10,241 nucleotides of DNA from Paludibacteraceae bacterium (GCA_017402895.1 JAFPLG010000012.1:1-10241), one strand, 5' to 3'. Shown: positions 1-9,076, counted from the stretch's first letter. Notes: generated by a model not told the origin, from the sequence alone. Program-made: numbers and translations.

Positions 1-723
1 GACGGACAATGTCAACTCACCCAGACCATCACACTCACCAGTTTCAAGGACTCGCTCTACGCGATCCCACCCGTGGCCTTCGTGAGCGGCAAGGACACCC
101 TGCGTTCCGAGGCAATGAGTCTGAACGTAGTGCAACCCTTTGAAATGGACACCACAGCGGCGATAACGGACATAAAAGACCGCGAAGATGTTCCAATATG
201 GTGGTGGGGCGTCATTCGCTGGGTTTTACTCGGACTACTGATTGCCGGCGTGATTGGTGGAATCGTATATATCATCATCAAGTTGACTCGCAAGAACCAG
301 AATCCGGAAGAGGAAATCAAGGTGCCTCTACGCCCCGCAGAAGAAGTGGCGATGGAGAAACTGCAGAAGATAGAAGCGGAGAAAATTTGGCAACAAGGTG
401 AGATAAAACAGTATCAAACCGAGTTGACGGATGTGCTGCGTGAGTATATCGGTAGGCGCTTTGGCGTGATGTCCACCGAGAAGACCAGTGACGAGACGCT
501 GCGAGAGGTGAAACCGATTCTCACAGGCCGTCAGAAATTAGCCTTCAGCATTCAGAATGGCCCGGAACTGTACGAGCAACTGAAGAAGATGCTGCAGTTG
601 GCCGACCTGGTGAAGTTTGCCAAGTGGACCACCACGCCCGAGGAGAACGAAGAGGAACTGACAACGGCATACCGTTTTGTCAAAGAAACCACCCCGGAGC
701 CCGAAGCGAAAGTTGAGAGTTGA
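1..723 (+). CDS. Conserved bat-operon membrane protein upstream of batA (3' part)
   Basis: The reading frame is open from the first base, so this is the last 240 codons of a gene that begins before the window. The first ~40 residues look like the end of a beta-rich, BatD-like extracytoplasmic domain. One membrane helix follows (about codons 74-94 of the visible part, starting WVLLGLLIAGVIGG). The rest is a charged, helical cytoplasmic tail of about 145 residues, with an EKLQKIEAEKIWQQGEIKQY segment and a LREYIGRRFGV segment, resembling DUF4381-type or BatD C-terminal tails. In Bacteroidales bat operons a protein of this architecture lies between a MoxR ATPase/DUF58 pair and batA, so those genes are expected just upstream. 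Its molecular role is not established. A GTG at 73 could be mistaken for the start, but the frame and the domain continue upstream of it. The family assignment rests on architecture and context and is less sure than for the bat genes that follow. Confidence 0.75.
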   Translation, partial: DGQCQLTQTITLTSFKDSLYAIPPVAFVSGKDTLRSEAMSLNVVQPFEMDTTAAITDIKDREDVPIWWWGVIRWVLLGLLIAGVIGGIVYIIIKLTRKNQNPEEEIKVPLRPAEEVAMEKLQKIEAEKIWQQGEIKQYQTELTDVLREYIGRRFGVMSTEKTSDETLREVKPILTGRQKLAFSIQNGPELYEQLKKMLQLADLVKFAKWTTTPEENEEELTTAYRFVKETTPEPEAKVES

Positions 724-725
724 GA

Positions 726-762
726 AAATCGTAAATCGTAAATCGTCAAATCGTAAATAAAA
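726..762 (+). repeat. 7-bp tandem repeat in batA leader
   Basis: The unit AAATCGT occurs at 726-732, 733-739 and 740-746. After one extra C it occurs again at 748-754, followed by a degenerate AAATAAA that runs into the batA ATG at 763. It fills almost the whole gap between the upstream gene and batA, the largest gap inside the bat operon. The sequence is A/T-rich and would leave the mRNA around the batA start unstructured, which fits initiation without a Shine-Dalgarno sequence. A further AAATCGT lies directly before the queF ATG (9913-9919). Confidence 0.85.
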
Positions 763-1749
763 ATGAGTTTTGCTAATCCTGCATATTTATTTCTGTTGCT
801 ACTGTTGCTGCCTATCGTAGGATGGTATATCTACGAGCTACGCAAGGCGGACGCCAGCGTACAGATCTCCGGAACGGGCAGTATTCGTCGGCAACCTAAG
901 TCGCTGAGGATCTACCTGTTGCATGTTCCCTTTGCGTTGCGCACAGCGATCGTCATCCTGCTGACGCTGGCGCTGGCCCGTCCGCAGCTCACGAACCGCT
1001 ACAACAACGAAGATATCGAGGGTATCGACATCATGATGGCCGTAGATATCTCGGGAACGATGCTGGCAGAGGATTTGAAGCCCAACCGACTGGAAGCCGC
1101 TAAGAAAGTGGCCGGAGAGTTCATCCAGAACCGTCCGAACGACCAGATCGGACTGGTAGTGTTTGCCGGCGAGAGTTTTACCCAGTGCCCGCTAACAACA
1201 GATCATAACGCACTGATGAACCTCTTCTCGGGCGTTCAGTACGGCATGATAGAAGACGGAACAGCTATCGGTCTGGGACTGGCCAATGCCGTAAACCGCA
1301 TCAAAGAGTCGCCTACGAAATCGAAGGTGGTCATCCTGCTGACCGACGGCAGTAACAACCGCGGCGACATAGCCCCAAAGACGGCTGCCGACATAGCTAA
1401 GTCGCTGGGTATCCGCGTATATACCATCGGCGTGGGTTCGCATGAGAAAGTGAGGATTCCTATCCAGACGCCCACCGGCATACAGTACGTGACCATGGAT
1501 CCGGAGTTTGATGAGACGACACTCAAGGACATCGCCCAGACCACCGGCGGCACGTATTTCCGCGCAACCGACAACGCCAGTCTGGAGGAGGTGTACCAAC
1601 AGATTGACAAGATGGAGAAGACCAAACTCCACGTAAAACAATACGCCAAGCATACCGACCATTTCATGCCCTACCTGATAGCAGCGTTGATCTGCCTGTT
1701 GCTGGAAGTGTTCTTGCGTAACTTTGTACTGAAAACCATAAGCAATTAA
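763..1749 (+). CDS. batA: BatA, membrane-anchored VWA-domain protein
   Basis: This is a 328-residue protein of normal BatA size. Two membrane helices lie near the N-terminus (about 6-24 and 58-75), a von Willebrand A domain follows (about 88-290), and a C-terminal helix covers 303-319. The opening MSFANPAYLFLLLL is typical of the family and supports the ATG at 763. The metal-binding MIDAS is visible as D95-x-S97-x-T99 (DISGT), the threonine pair T144/T145 in QCPLTTD, and D195 in LLTDG. The third position of the first motif is threonine instead of the usual serine, unlike BatB, which has DISNS. VWA proteins bind partners through a metal ion; BatA is thought to work with BatB and the TPR proteins in an envelope complex. 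In Bacteroides fragilis the operon was linked to aerotolerance; the mechanism is unknown. batB follows after 2 bp. Confidence 0.95.
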   Translation: MSFANPAYLFLLLLLLPIVGWYIYELRKADASVQISGTGSIRRQPKSLRIYLLHVPFALRTAIVILLTLALARPQLTNRYNNEDIEGIDIMMAVDISGTMLAEDLKPNRLEAAKKVAGEFIQNRPNDQIGLVVFAGESFTQCPLTTDHNALMNLFSGVQYGMIEDGTAIGLGLANAVNRIKESPTKSKVVILLTDGSNNRGDIAPKTAADIAKSLGIRVYTIGVGSHEKVRIPIQTPTGIQYVTMDPEFDETTLKDIAQTTGGTYFRATDNASLEEVYQQIDKMEKTKLHVKQYAKHTDHFMPYLIAALICLLLEVFLRNFVLKTISN

Positions 1750-1751
1750 TT

Positions 1752-2795
1752 ATGTTTAGATTCGCAAATATAGAACTATTGTGGCTGCTACTCAGCATAC
1801 CGGTTCTCGTTATAGGGTATACCCTACTGGTAGTGCATAAACACAAGCAGCTGGAGAAACTGGGAGACAAGCGTCTGATCGCCCAACTGATGCCCAATGC
1901 GTCGAAGGTTCGTCCGCATCTTAAGTTTGCGCTACAACTACTGGCGCTCACGATGCTTATCCTGGCCGCCGCCCGTCCCCAATACGGCGTACGGGAAGAG
2001 ACCGTGACGCGCGAAGGTGTCGAAGCGATGATCACGCTGGACATCTCCAACTCGATGCTGGCCGAGGACGTCGCTTCCGGTCAGAGCAGCCGACTGGATG
2101 CCTCGAAACAAATGCTCTCGCAGTTGATTGACAAGATGGTGGACGACAAAGTAGGACTGGTGGTTTATGCCGGTGACGCCTTCGTTCAACTGCCTATCAC
2201 GTGCGACTACGTATCGGCTAAGATGTTTCTGAATAACATCAAGCCCGACCTGATTCAGACGCAAGGAACAGCCATCGGCAAGGCACTCCAGACATCTATC
2301 TATGCGTTTGGCGACAAGGAATCCGCAGCCGGACGGGCTATCATCCTGCTGACCGACGGAGAGAACTTTGAGGACGATGCTGTCAAGATAGCCGAGAAGG
2401 CCGACAAAGCCGGTATCAAGGTGATTGTTGTGGGCATAGGAAGCGAGAGTGGCAGTCCGATACCCGTTCCCGGAACAACCGACTATATGACCGATCGGGA
2501 GGGCAATGTGGTAGTGAGCAAACTGAACGAAGATATGTGCCGCCAGATAGCTCAAGCCGGCAACGGCATCTACGTGCATTACGACAGCAGCAACTTGGCA
2601 CTCAAGGCCATCAAGAAAGAACTGGACAAACTGGGCAAAGAGCAACTCGAGTCACACGTCTTCCGTGAGTACAACGAACAGTACCCATCGTTTGTGTTGA
2701 TCGCTCTGATCCTGTTGGTTATCGACTTCTTCGTATTCAACCGCAAGAACAAATCGCTGACACGACTTAATATTTTCAAGGAGAAACGCGCATGA
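1752..2795 (+). CDS. batB: BatB, membrane-anchored VWA-domain protein
   Basis: The 347-residue product is a paralogue of BatA with the same layout: membrane helices at about 8-26 and 58-74, a VWA domain (about 92-300) and a C-terminal helix near 318-335. The MIDAS is canonical: D97-x-S99-x-S101 (DISNS), T150 in LPITCD and D202 in LLTDG. Because its site is intact and that of BatA is altered at one position, the two may differ in metal affinity or ligand preference (inference). The gene begins 2 bp after batA, and its TGA stop overlaps the batC start in an ATGA (2792-2795), so the two are probably translationally coupled. Its helices place the VWA domain in the extracytoplasmic or cytoplasmic face depending on topology, which the sequence alone does not settle. 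Confidence 0.95.
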   Translation: MFRFANIELLWLLLSIPVLVIGYTLLVVHKHKQLEKLGDKRLIAQLMPNASKVRPHLKFALQLLALTMLILAAARPQYGVREETVTREGVEAMITLDISNSMLAEDVASGQSSRLDASKQMLSQLIDKMVDDKVGLVVYAGDAFVQLPITCDYVSAKMFLNNIKPDLIQTQGTAIGKALQTSIYAFGDKESAAGRAIILLTDGENFEDDAVKIAEKADKAGIKVIVVGIGSESGSPIPVPGTTDYMTDREGNVVVSKLNEDMCRQIAQAGNGIYVHYDSSNLALKAIKKELDKLGKEQLESHVFREYNEQYPSFVLIALILLVIDFFVFNRKNKSLTRLNIFKEKRA

Positions 2796-3400
2796 AAAAA
2801 CTACTATATATCGCGCTGGCCTTGCTGACAATCAGTCCGTTGGCCGCACAAGAAGAAAACGCTGATATCCGGCGTGGCAACCGTGCCTACGACCGAGAGG
2901 ACTATCCGGAAGCGGAAGTCAACTACCGTCGTGCATTGCAGAAGAACCCTAATAGTTTTGCCGCTACTTACAACCTGGGCAATGCCCTACTCCGTCAGGA
3001 AAAATTTGACGAGGCAGCCAAGCAGTATATGCGCTCAACCACGCAACTGGATGCCAAGAAAGACGGCGAGAAACTGGCTAAAGCCTATCACAACCTGGGC
3101 AACAGCTTCTACGCCATGCAAGATTTTGACAAAGCCATCGAGGCCTACAAGAAGAGTCTCCGGCTGAATCCGAAGGATAACGACACGCGTTACAATCTGG
3201 TGAAGGCCATGCAACAAAAGCAGAAACAGCAACAGCAACAAAAGCCTCAACAGCAACAACAAGAGCAGCAACAGCAAAACCAGATGGATCAACAGACGGC
3301 AGAGCAACTGCTAAAAGCCCTGGAGCAGGACGAACAAGATGCTCAGGAAAAAGCACAGAAAAAACAAAGTAAGAAAAAAGAATTAGAAAAAAACTGGTAA
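2792..3400 (+). CDS. batC: BatC, secreted TPR protein with poly-Gln linker
   Basis: The 202-residue product begins with a signal peptide (about 1-19, cleavage likely after PLAA or LAAQ). Three TPR-like helical hairpins follow, about 24-56, 57-90 and 96-130, with conserved YNLGN/YHNLGNSFY turns and the DFDKAIEAYKKSLRLNP signature. Residues 141-168 are dominated by Gln (CAA and CAG mixed, 3212-3295). The C-terminal motif TAEQLLKALEQDEQDAQEK and the final KNW match BatC from other Bacteroidales. TPRs bind peptides, and BatC is thought to scaffold the BatA/BatB complex in the periplasm. The start overlaps the end of batB by 4 bp; the next gene begins 1 bp after the stop. Confidence 0.93.
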   Translation: MKKLLYIALALLTISPLAAQEENADIRRGNRAYDREDYPEAEVNYRRALQKNPNSFAATYNLGNALLRQEKFDEAAKQYMRSTTQLDAKKDGEKLAKAYHNLGNSFYAMQDFDKAIEAYKKSLRLNPKDNDTRYNLVKAMQQKQKQQQQQKPQQQQQEQQQQNQMDQQTAEQLLKALEQDEQDAQEKAQKKQSKKKELEKNW

Positions 3401-3401
3401 T

Positions 3402-4337
3402 ATGAAACGTACATTTAGTATTTTGGCAGCGATGCTCATCATGGGCACCACCGCGTGGGCAAAGACAGAGATTCAGGTTCTGCCCTCAAGACAAATCGTT
3501 TTTGGCCGTGCATTTGAAGTAAGTTATGTCGTAGACGGCAACGGTCAGCAGATCACACTGAAGAACACCGACAAGTTTGACATCGTGGCCGGTCCGTACC
3601 GTCGCGTACAGAACCGCACACTGCGCGAGAAGGGCCGACTGGTGACGCATACCTTTACTTGGTACAGCTATACCATGGTGCCGCGCGAGTCCGGCGAGGT
3701 GAAACTGCCGAAGGCTAAGATCCAGTTGACCAAGGGAAGCGTCACTAGTCCGGCAACGAAAATCAACGTAGAGGAACCACGTAGTTTCGGACCGATGGGC
3801 TTCGAGCCGATGGATTTCTGGGGACAGGATCCGTTCTTTGACGCTCCGATGCCTCCTTGCCACCAACAACAAGGCAACAAGCGTCAACATGGCAACAAGC
3901 GTCAACATGGTACGACAACCCATTCGGGTAAGCATCACAATCATGCCGACTGTCCGCATCATGAGGTACATATCACGACGCTCACCCCGGAGCAGATTGA
4001 CACAACGGGTTGCGAAGTTACCCTCTGTGCCCCCGACAGCGCCAACATGGGCGATGTATTCTGCGTGAGTTATAGTATTGGCGCCAAGGCCGACAGCATC
4101 CAACTGAGCGACACCACTGATTTTGAAATTGTAGGCGGTCCCGGTTATGGCACCAGCTGGCAAAGCGTTTGGGAAAACGGCAAGCAGCAGAACCGCTTTG
4201 AGCAACGTTATACCTATATGGTTCGCGCACGCAAGGCCGGCGAACTGACGCTGCCGAAAGCTGACATCTGGATTGGCAACACCCGCAAACAGTCGTCGGA
4301 AAAGACTATTAGTATCCAAGCTAACGAAGCAAAATAA
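3402..4337 (+). CDS. Short secreted BatD-like protein with two Ig-like domains and a His-rich linker
   Basis: This 311-residue protein has a signal peptide (about 1-20, AWA before K21) and two copies of the BatD N-terminal Ig-like domain, about 22-124 and 197-307. Each copy carries the marks F-x-I-V-x-GP, TFTW/RYTYM and a G-E-(V/L)-x-LP-KA-x-I strand, and both align by eye with residues 25-125 of the full BatD encoded next. There is no C-terminal membrane helix and no cytoplasmic tail, so it should be a soluble periplasmic protein. The linker at 153-190 has ten His and two Cys residues, including an exact duplication of GNKRQH (158-169). It probably arose by duplication of BatD domains. The His-rich loop suggests metal binding, but this is inference. 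It sits 1 bp after batC and 2 bp before batD. Confidence 0.88.
   Translation: MKRTFSILAAMLIMGTTAWAKTEIQVLPSRQIVFGRAFEVSYVVDGNGQQITLKNTDKFDIVAGPYRRVQNRTLREKGRLVTHTFTWYSYTMVPRESGEVKLPKAKIQLTKGSVTSPATKINVEEPRSFGPMGFEPMDFWGQDPFFDAPMPPCHQQQGNKRQHGNKRQHGTTTHSGKHHNHADCPHHEVHITTLTPEQIDTTGCEVTLCAPDSANMGDVFCVSYSIGAKADSIQLSDTTDFEIVGGPGYGTSWQSVWENGKQQNRFEQRYTYMVRARKAGELTLPKADIWIGNTRKQSSEKTISIQANEAK
3873..3908 (+). repeat. 18-bp exact tandem duplication inside the BatD-like gene
   Basis: The unit ggcaacaagcgtcaacat occurs twice in direct succession (3873-3890 and 3891-3908), in frame, and encodes GNKRQH twice. Each copy adds one His to the His-rich linker. The identity at DNA level, including third codon positions, suggests a recent duplication and a site that can gain or lose copies. 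Confidence 0.9.
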
Positions 4338-4339
4338 AG

Positions 4340-6163
4340 ATGAGAAAACGAGTAGCATTCATACTACTGGCACTCTGTAATGTCTGGCTATGCCGGGCGG
4401 TGGATTTCCGAGCCGTAGGACCGAGTCAGGTTCCTGCGAATCAGCCCTTTCAGATACAGTATATCGTAGATGATAAGGGCGATGATATCCAGCCGCCAAG
4501 CATGCCCGGTTTTGAACTGCTGGCAGGACCATTCACGTCCACTTCCAGTTCGTTCTCGTTTATCAATGGCAAGCGCACCTCGACGTATCAGAAGACGTTC
4601 ACCTACACCTATCTGGTTTCCAAGCCCGGCACCTATACGATTGGTGCTGCCACGATCAATGTGGGTGGCAAGAAATACCGCAGTAACGGACTGAAGATAA
4701 GCGTCGTACGCGAAGAAGAAGAGCCAAATTCACGACCTGCTTCGGCTCGTGAAGAACGTCAGGAACGTGCTCGTCAACAAGAACGGCCCCAAGAGGCAAG
4801 TATCTTTATTCGCACGATTCTGAGCAAGACACACGTGCACGAACAAGAGCCCTTGACGCTGAGCTACAAGCTCTACTTCATAGGAGCCGACAACGTACAA
4901 CTGGCCGGCGTAACGAAGATGCCCGACTTCACCGGATTCCTAAAGCAAGAAAACGATGCAGAGCAACCCAGTGCGCACGTAGAGACCTACAACGGCCGAC
5001 AATACAACGTAGCTACGATCTACAAGATCCAACTCTACCCGCAACATTCGGGAGAGATAACGATCACACCGGCGCAGTTTGAAGTGGTTTACACCATTCC
5101 CGGCGCGGGTCAAGACCCGTTTGGTCAACTATATGGCTATCAGACACATAAGACACTGAAAGCCCCAGCCGTGACGGTTCATGTGGACGGACTCCCGCAA
5201 GAGAACAAACCCAAACAGTTCTCGGGCGGCGTAGGTCACTTCACGATGACTCCCACGATTTCCGGCACCGAGGTGAGCGCCAACGAACCTATCACCCTGC
5301 GTCTGGACATTACGGGTAACGGCAATATGAAACTGCTGAAGACCCCTGAAGTCAATTGGCCGGAAGGATTCGACGTATATGACCCGAAAGTAAATAACTC
5401 GTACCAGAATACCGACAACGGCATGACCGGTACGAAATCCATCGAGTATCTGGCTATCCCACGCGAACCAGGCGAATATACCCTACCCCCTGTGACGCTC
5501 AGCTACTACGACAGCGAGACGGGCGGTTACCGCACCCTGAGCACACCCTCCTACACCTTACGTATCAAGCGTGCACAGAAGAACGCGGACGGCGGACAGG
5601 TGTCCGACTACTCGCAAGAAGACATCAAACAATTAGCAACTGATATTCGCTATATCCACACGGATGAAATACAGCCGGCAGCAGACGGAACCGCCAAGCC
5701 TTCGTCCATTCGAACCGGCTCTGCCGGATGGTGGGCTTGCTATCTGGTACCGCTTCTTATTGCCCTATGTGTTCTGATTGGTATGCGCAAATATATCCGC
5801 GAGAACGCTGACCTGACACGCGTTCGTTATCGCAAGGCCAACAAAGTGGCTCGTAAACGCCTCAAATCGGCAAAACAGCTCCTGACTGCCGGTCAACCGA
5901 CAGCCTTCTACGAAGAGATAGAACGGGCTGCTGTAAGCTATCTGAGCGACCGACTCACCATTCCGACGGCCGAATTGACCAAGGACACCATTAGCGAACT
6001 GCTGCGTAGCCGCAACGTGCCGGAGGAACTGATCCAAGAGACACAGGCACTATTGAGCGAAGCTGAGTTTGCCCGCTATGCCCCTTCTGCGGAGCAGGAC
6101 ATGCAGACGTTGTACGAACGCACTGAACAGTTGATCAACCACTTAGAAGAACAGAAATTATGA
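4340..6163 (+). CDS. batD: BatD, membrane-anchored Ig-like protein
   Basis: The 607-residue product has the usual BatD length and layout. A signal peptide (about 1-20, CRA before V21) leads into a first Ig-like domain (about 22-125). A highly charged Glu/Arg/Gln linker (about 127-157) follows, then a second domain (about 158-278) and a third (about 290-412). A single membrane helix (about 464-486, WWACYLVPLLIALCVLIG) precedes a helical cytoplasmic tail to 607 containing PEELIQETQALLSEAEFARY. The family (oxygen tolerance protein BatD) is extracytoplasmic and probably partners BatA/BatB. The start is set by the signal peptide and lies 2 bp after the preceding stop. The TGA stop overlaps the batE start as ATGA (6160-6163), again suggesting coupling. 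Confidence 0.94.
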   Translation: MRKRVAFILLALCNVWLCRAVDFRAVGPSQVPANQPFQIQYIVDDKGDDIQPPSMPGFELLAGPFTSTSSSFSFINGKRTSTYQKTFTYTYLVSKPGTYTIGAATINVGGKKYRSNGLKISVVREEEEPNSRPASAREERQERARQQERPQEASIFIRTILSKTHVHEQEPLTLSYKLYFIGADNVQLAGVTKMPDFTGFLKQENDAEQPSAHVETYNGRQYNVATIYKIQLYPQHSGEITITPAQFEVVYTIPGAGQDPFGQLYGYQTHKTLKAPAVTVHVDGLPQENKPKQFSGGVGHFTMTPTISGTEVSANEPITLRLDITGNGNMKLLKTPEVNWPEGFDVYDPKVNNSYQNTDNGMTGTKSIEYLAIPREPGEYTLPPVTLSYYDSETGGYRTLSTPSYTLRIKRAQKNADGGQVSDYSQEDIKQLATDIRYIHTDEIQPAADGTAKPSSIRTGSAGWWACYLVPLLIALCVLIGMRKYIRENADLTRVRYRKANKVARKRLKSAKQLLTAGQPTAFYEEIERAAVSYLSDRLTIPTAELTKDTISELLRSRNVPEELIQETQALLSEAEFARYAPSAEQDMQTLYERTEQLINHLEEQKL

Positions 6164-6924
6164 AACGTATATTGTTAGCTATCAGCCTATTCTTGTGCGC
6201 CGGTCAGCTATTCGCGCAGTCCGGTTTCATGCAGGCCAACAACGCTTACAGCCAGGGCAACTACGCCGAGGCCATTAGCGGCTATGAGCAGCTGATATCG
6301 GAGGCACAGGCACGCGAGGCGCTGACAGACGACTACGCCGAGGTATATTACAACCTAGGGAATGCCTACTACAAACAGGGCGAACTGGGACAATCCATTC
6401 TGGCCTACGAGCGTGCGCTGCGTCTCAAACCAAGGATGAAAGATGCGAAGCAGAACCTGCAGTTCGTGGAGCAACGTATCACCGACCGCATCGACGACAC
6501 GCGTTCGTTCTTCCTGCAAGACTGGTTGATCGCGTTGCGAAACCAGTGGAAAGAGTCGACATGGACCTGGTTGTCGATTGTGTTGTTCACGATTATGTTG
6601 GCGGGCTTGCTGCTCTTCCTGCTCGGACGAGAAGCCACCGTACGAAAGATTGCCTTCCATTGCGCATGGATTAGTCTACTGCTCTCGCTCTATACGGGTA
6701 TCAATGCAGGCACGCTCCATAGCCGCGACACCTATCGCGAGGAGGCTATCATCATGCAGGGTGTCGTCAATGCTAAGTCCTCACCCGACCGATCGGGAAC
6801 GGACCTGTTTCAGCTCCACGAAGGCACCAAGGTGCGCATCACCGACACGCTGGGCGATTGGAGCGAAGTACGCGTAGCCCAGTGGGAAGGATGGATCGAG
6901 ACACGTATGCTCGAACGTATCTAG
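6160..6924 (+). CDS. batE: BatE, TPR and SH3b membrane protein
   Basis: The 254-residue product has a signal peptide (about 1-20, LFA before Q20/S21). One and a half to two TPR units follow (about 22-105, with YYNLGNAYYKQGELGQSILA and ALRLKPRMKDA). Two membrane helices lie at about 137-156 and 166-184, and a bacterial SH3 domain at the C-terminus (about 198-252, with VNAKSSPDRSGTDLF and a GDW-EVR-WEGWI pattern). This is the classical BatE layout: TPRs on the outside for protein binding, an anchor, and an SH3b domain that in other proteins binds peptide or cell wall. It is the last gene of the operon; a terminator hairpin begins about 10-17 bp after the stop. Confidence 0.93.
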   Translation: MKRILLAISLFLCAGQLFAQSGFMQANNAYSQGNYAEAISGYEQLISEAQAREALTDDYAEVYYNLGNAYYKQGELGQSILAYERALRLKPRMKDAKQNLQFVEQRITDRIDDTRSFFLQDWLIALRNQWKESTWTWLSIVLFTIMLAGLLLFLLGREATVRKIAFHCAWISLLLSLYTGINAGTLHSRDTYREEAIIMQGVVNAKSSPDRSGTDLFQLHEGTKVRITDTLGDWSEVRVAQWEGWIETRMLERI

Positions 6925-6934
6925 ACGATATGAC

Positions 6935-6969
6935 AAGCAGTCTGCCAAATTGGCAGATTGTTTTGTTTT
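6935..6969 (+). terminator. Rho-independent terminator of the bat operon
   Basis: TCTGCC (6941-6946) pairs with GGCAGA (6952-6957) around the loop AAATT. The stem can extend outward by about six more pairs, several of them G-U, using AAGCAG (6935-6940) and the T-rich 3' side. A T-rich run follows from 6958 to 6969 (TTGTTTTGTTTT). The position directly after batE and before groES fits the end of the bat transcript. Confidence 0.75.
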
Positions 6970-6995
6970 GGCATAGACTTTGTCTATACTATATG
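6962..6995 (+). promoter_or_regulatory. Possible groES-groEL promoter with 15-bp palindrome
   Basis: A promoter is expected between the bat terminator and groES. TTTG occurs at 6962-6965 and again at 6967-6970. A weak match to the second Bacteroidota box (TACTATATG, 6987-6995) lies 21 bp after the first TTTG; TAGACTTTG (6974-6982) is another near match with a 3-bp gap. Between them is a perfect inverted repeat, ATAGAC-TTT-GTCTAT (6973-6987), that could be an operator. Neither box fits the TAnnTTTG consensus exactly, so the exact promoter is unsure. The remaining leader to 7042 is A-rich and has no Shine-Dalgarno sequence. Confidence 0.35.
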
Positions 6996-7042
6996 CGGGA
7001 TCGCCCCAAAACATTCGATACAAATTAAAAAAACAAAATACT

Positions 7043-7317
7043 ATGAGTAAGATTCAACCATTAGCAGACCGTGTGCTGGTAAAGCCGCAGGCTGCAGAAG
7101 AGAAAACTATTGGCGGTATTATCATTCCGGATTCTGCCAAGGAGAAACCGCTGCGCGGCGAGATACTCGCTGTAGGCGAAGGAACAAAAGACGAACAGAT
7201 GGTACTGAAGGCTGGTGACCAAGTGCTGTACGGCAAGTATGCCGGTACGGAACTGGAACTGGACGGCGAGAAATACCTGATCATGCGTCAGAGCGACGTG
7301 TTAGCGATCATTAAATA

Positions 7318-7318
<1 letters not shown>
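7043..7318 (+). CDS. groES: Co-chaperonin GroES
   Basis: The 91-residue protein is the normal length for GroES. It caps the GroEL ring and closes the folding chamber in the cytoplasm. The opening [12 protein letters not shown] is the conserved N-terminal strand. The mobile loop that contacts GroEL is visible at about 16-34 and contains the hydrophobic tripeptide in GGIIIPDSA. The C-terminal strand [13 protein letters not shown] is typical. The frame stays open upstream to a TTG at 6980, but the ATG at 7043 gives the family's normal N-terminus and is preceded by an A-rich leader, so it is chosen. groEL follows after 57 bp in the same reading frame. Confidence 0.97.
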
Positions 7319-9004
<1,686 letters not shown>

Positions 9005-9024
9005 CCGGAGTAGGCTCCGGAGCC
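9005..9024. repeat. Inverted/direct repeat just after groEL stop
   Basis: CCGGAG (9005-9010) pairs with CTCCGG (9015-9020) across the loop TAGG. The overlapping GGCTCCGGAGCC (9013-9024) is itself a 12-bp palindrome, so CCGGAG is present twice as a direct repeat 12 bp apart. No T-run follows, so it is not a classical terminator; it may protect the 3' end of the groEL mRNA (inference). Confidence 0.6.
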
Positions 9025-9040
9025 GAGAATTTCAGAGCTA

Positions 9041-9076
9041 AAAAAAATGGCACTCAATTGCGAGTGCCATTTTTTT
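9041..9076. terminator. Bidirectional terminator of groEL and the convergent DUF2520 gene
   Basis: ATGGCACTC (9047-9055) pairs perfectly with GAGTGCCAT (9062-9070) around a 6-nt loop. The A-tract 9041-9046 also pairs with the T-tract 9071-9076, giving a 15-bp stem. Read on either strand the hairpin is followed by a T-run, so it can stop transcription from both sides. The stop codon of the - strand gene (9054-9056) lies inside it. Confidence 0.92.

Noticed and set aside
3212..3295. CAA/CAG repeat in batC as a phase-variable tract
   Set aside because: CAA and CAG are irregularly mixed and interrupted by other codons, so long slippage-prone runs are missing, and a poly-Gln linker is usual in BatC.
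3486..4358. A 290-codon open frame on the - strand opposite the BatD-like gene
   Set aside because: The + strand frame has a signal peptide, two Ig-like domains and operon spacing; the antisense translation shows nothing recognisable.
6980..7042. A longer groES starting at TTG 6980
   Set aside because: It would add 21 residues never seen on GroES, and would start within the palindrome and possible promoter region.
9047..9070. CIRCE-like inverted repeat (GCACTC/GAGTGC) after groEL
   Set aside because: The spacer is 6 nt instead of 9, it lies downstream of the operon, and flanking A and T runs mark it as a terminator.
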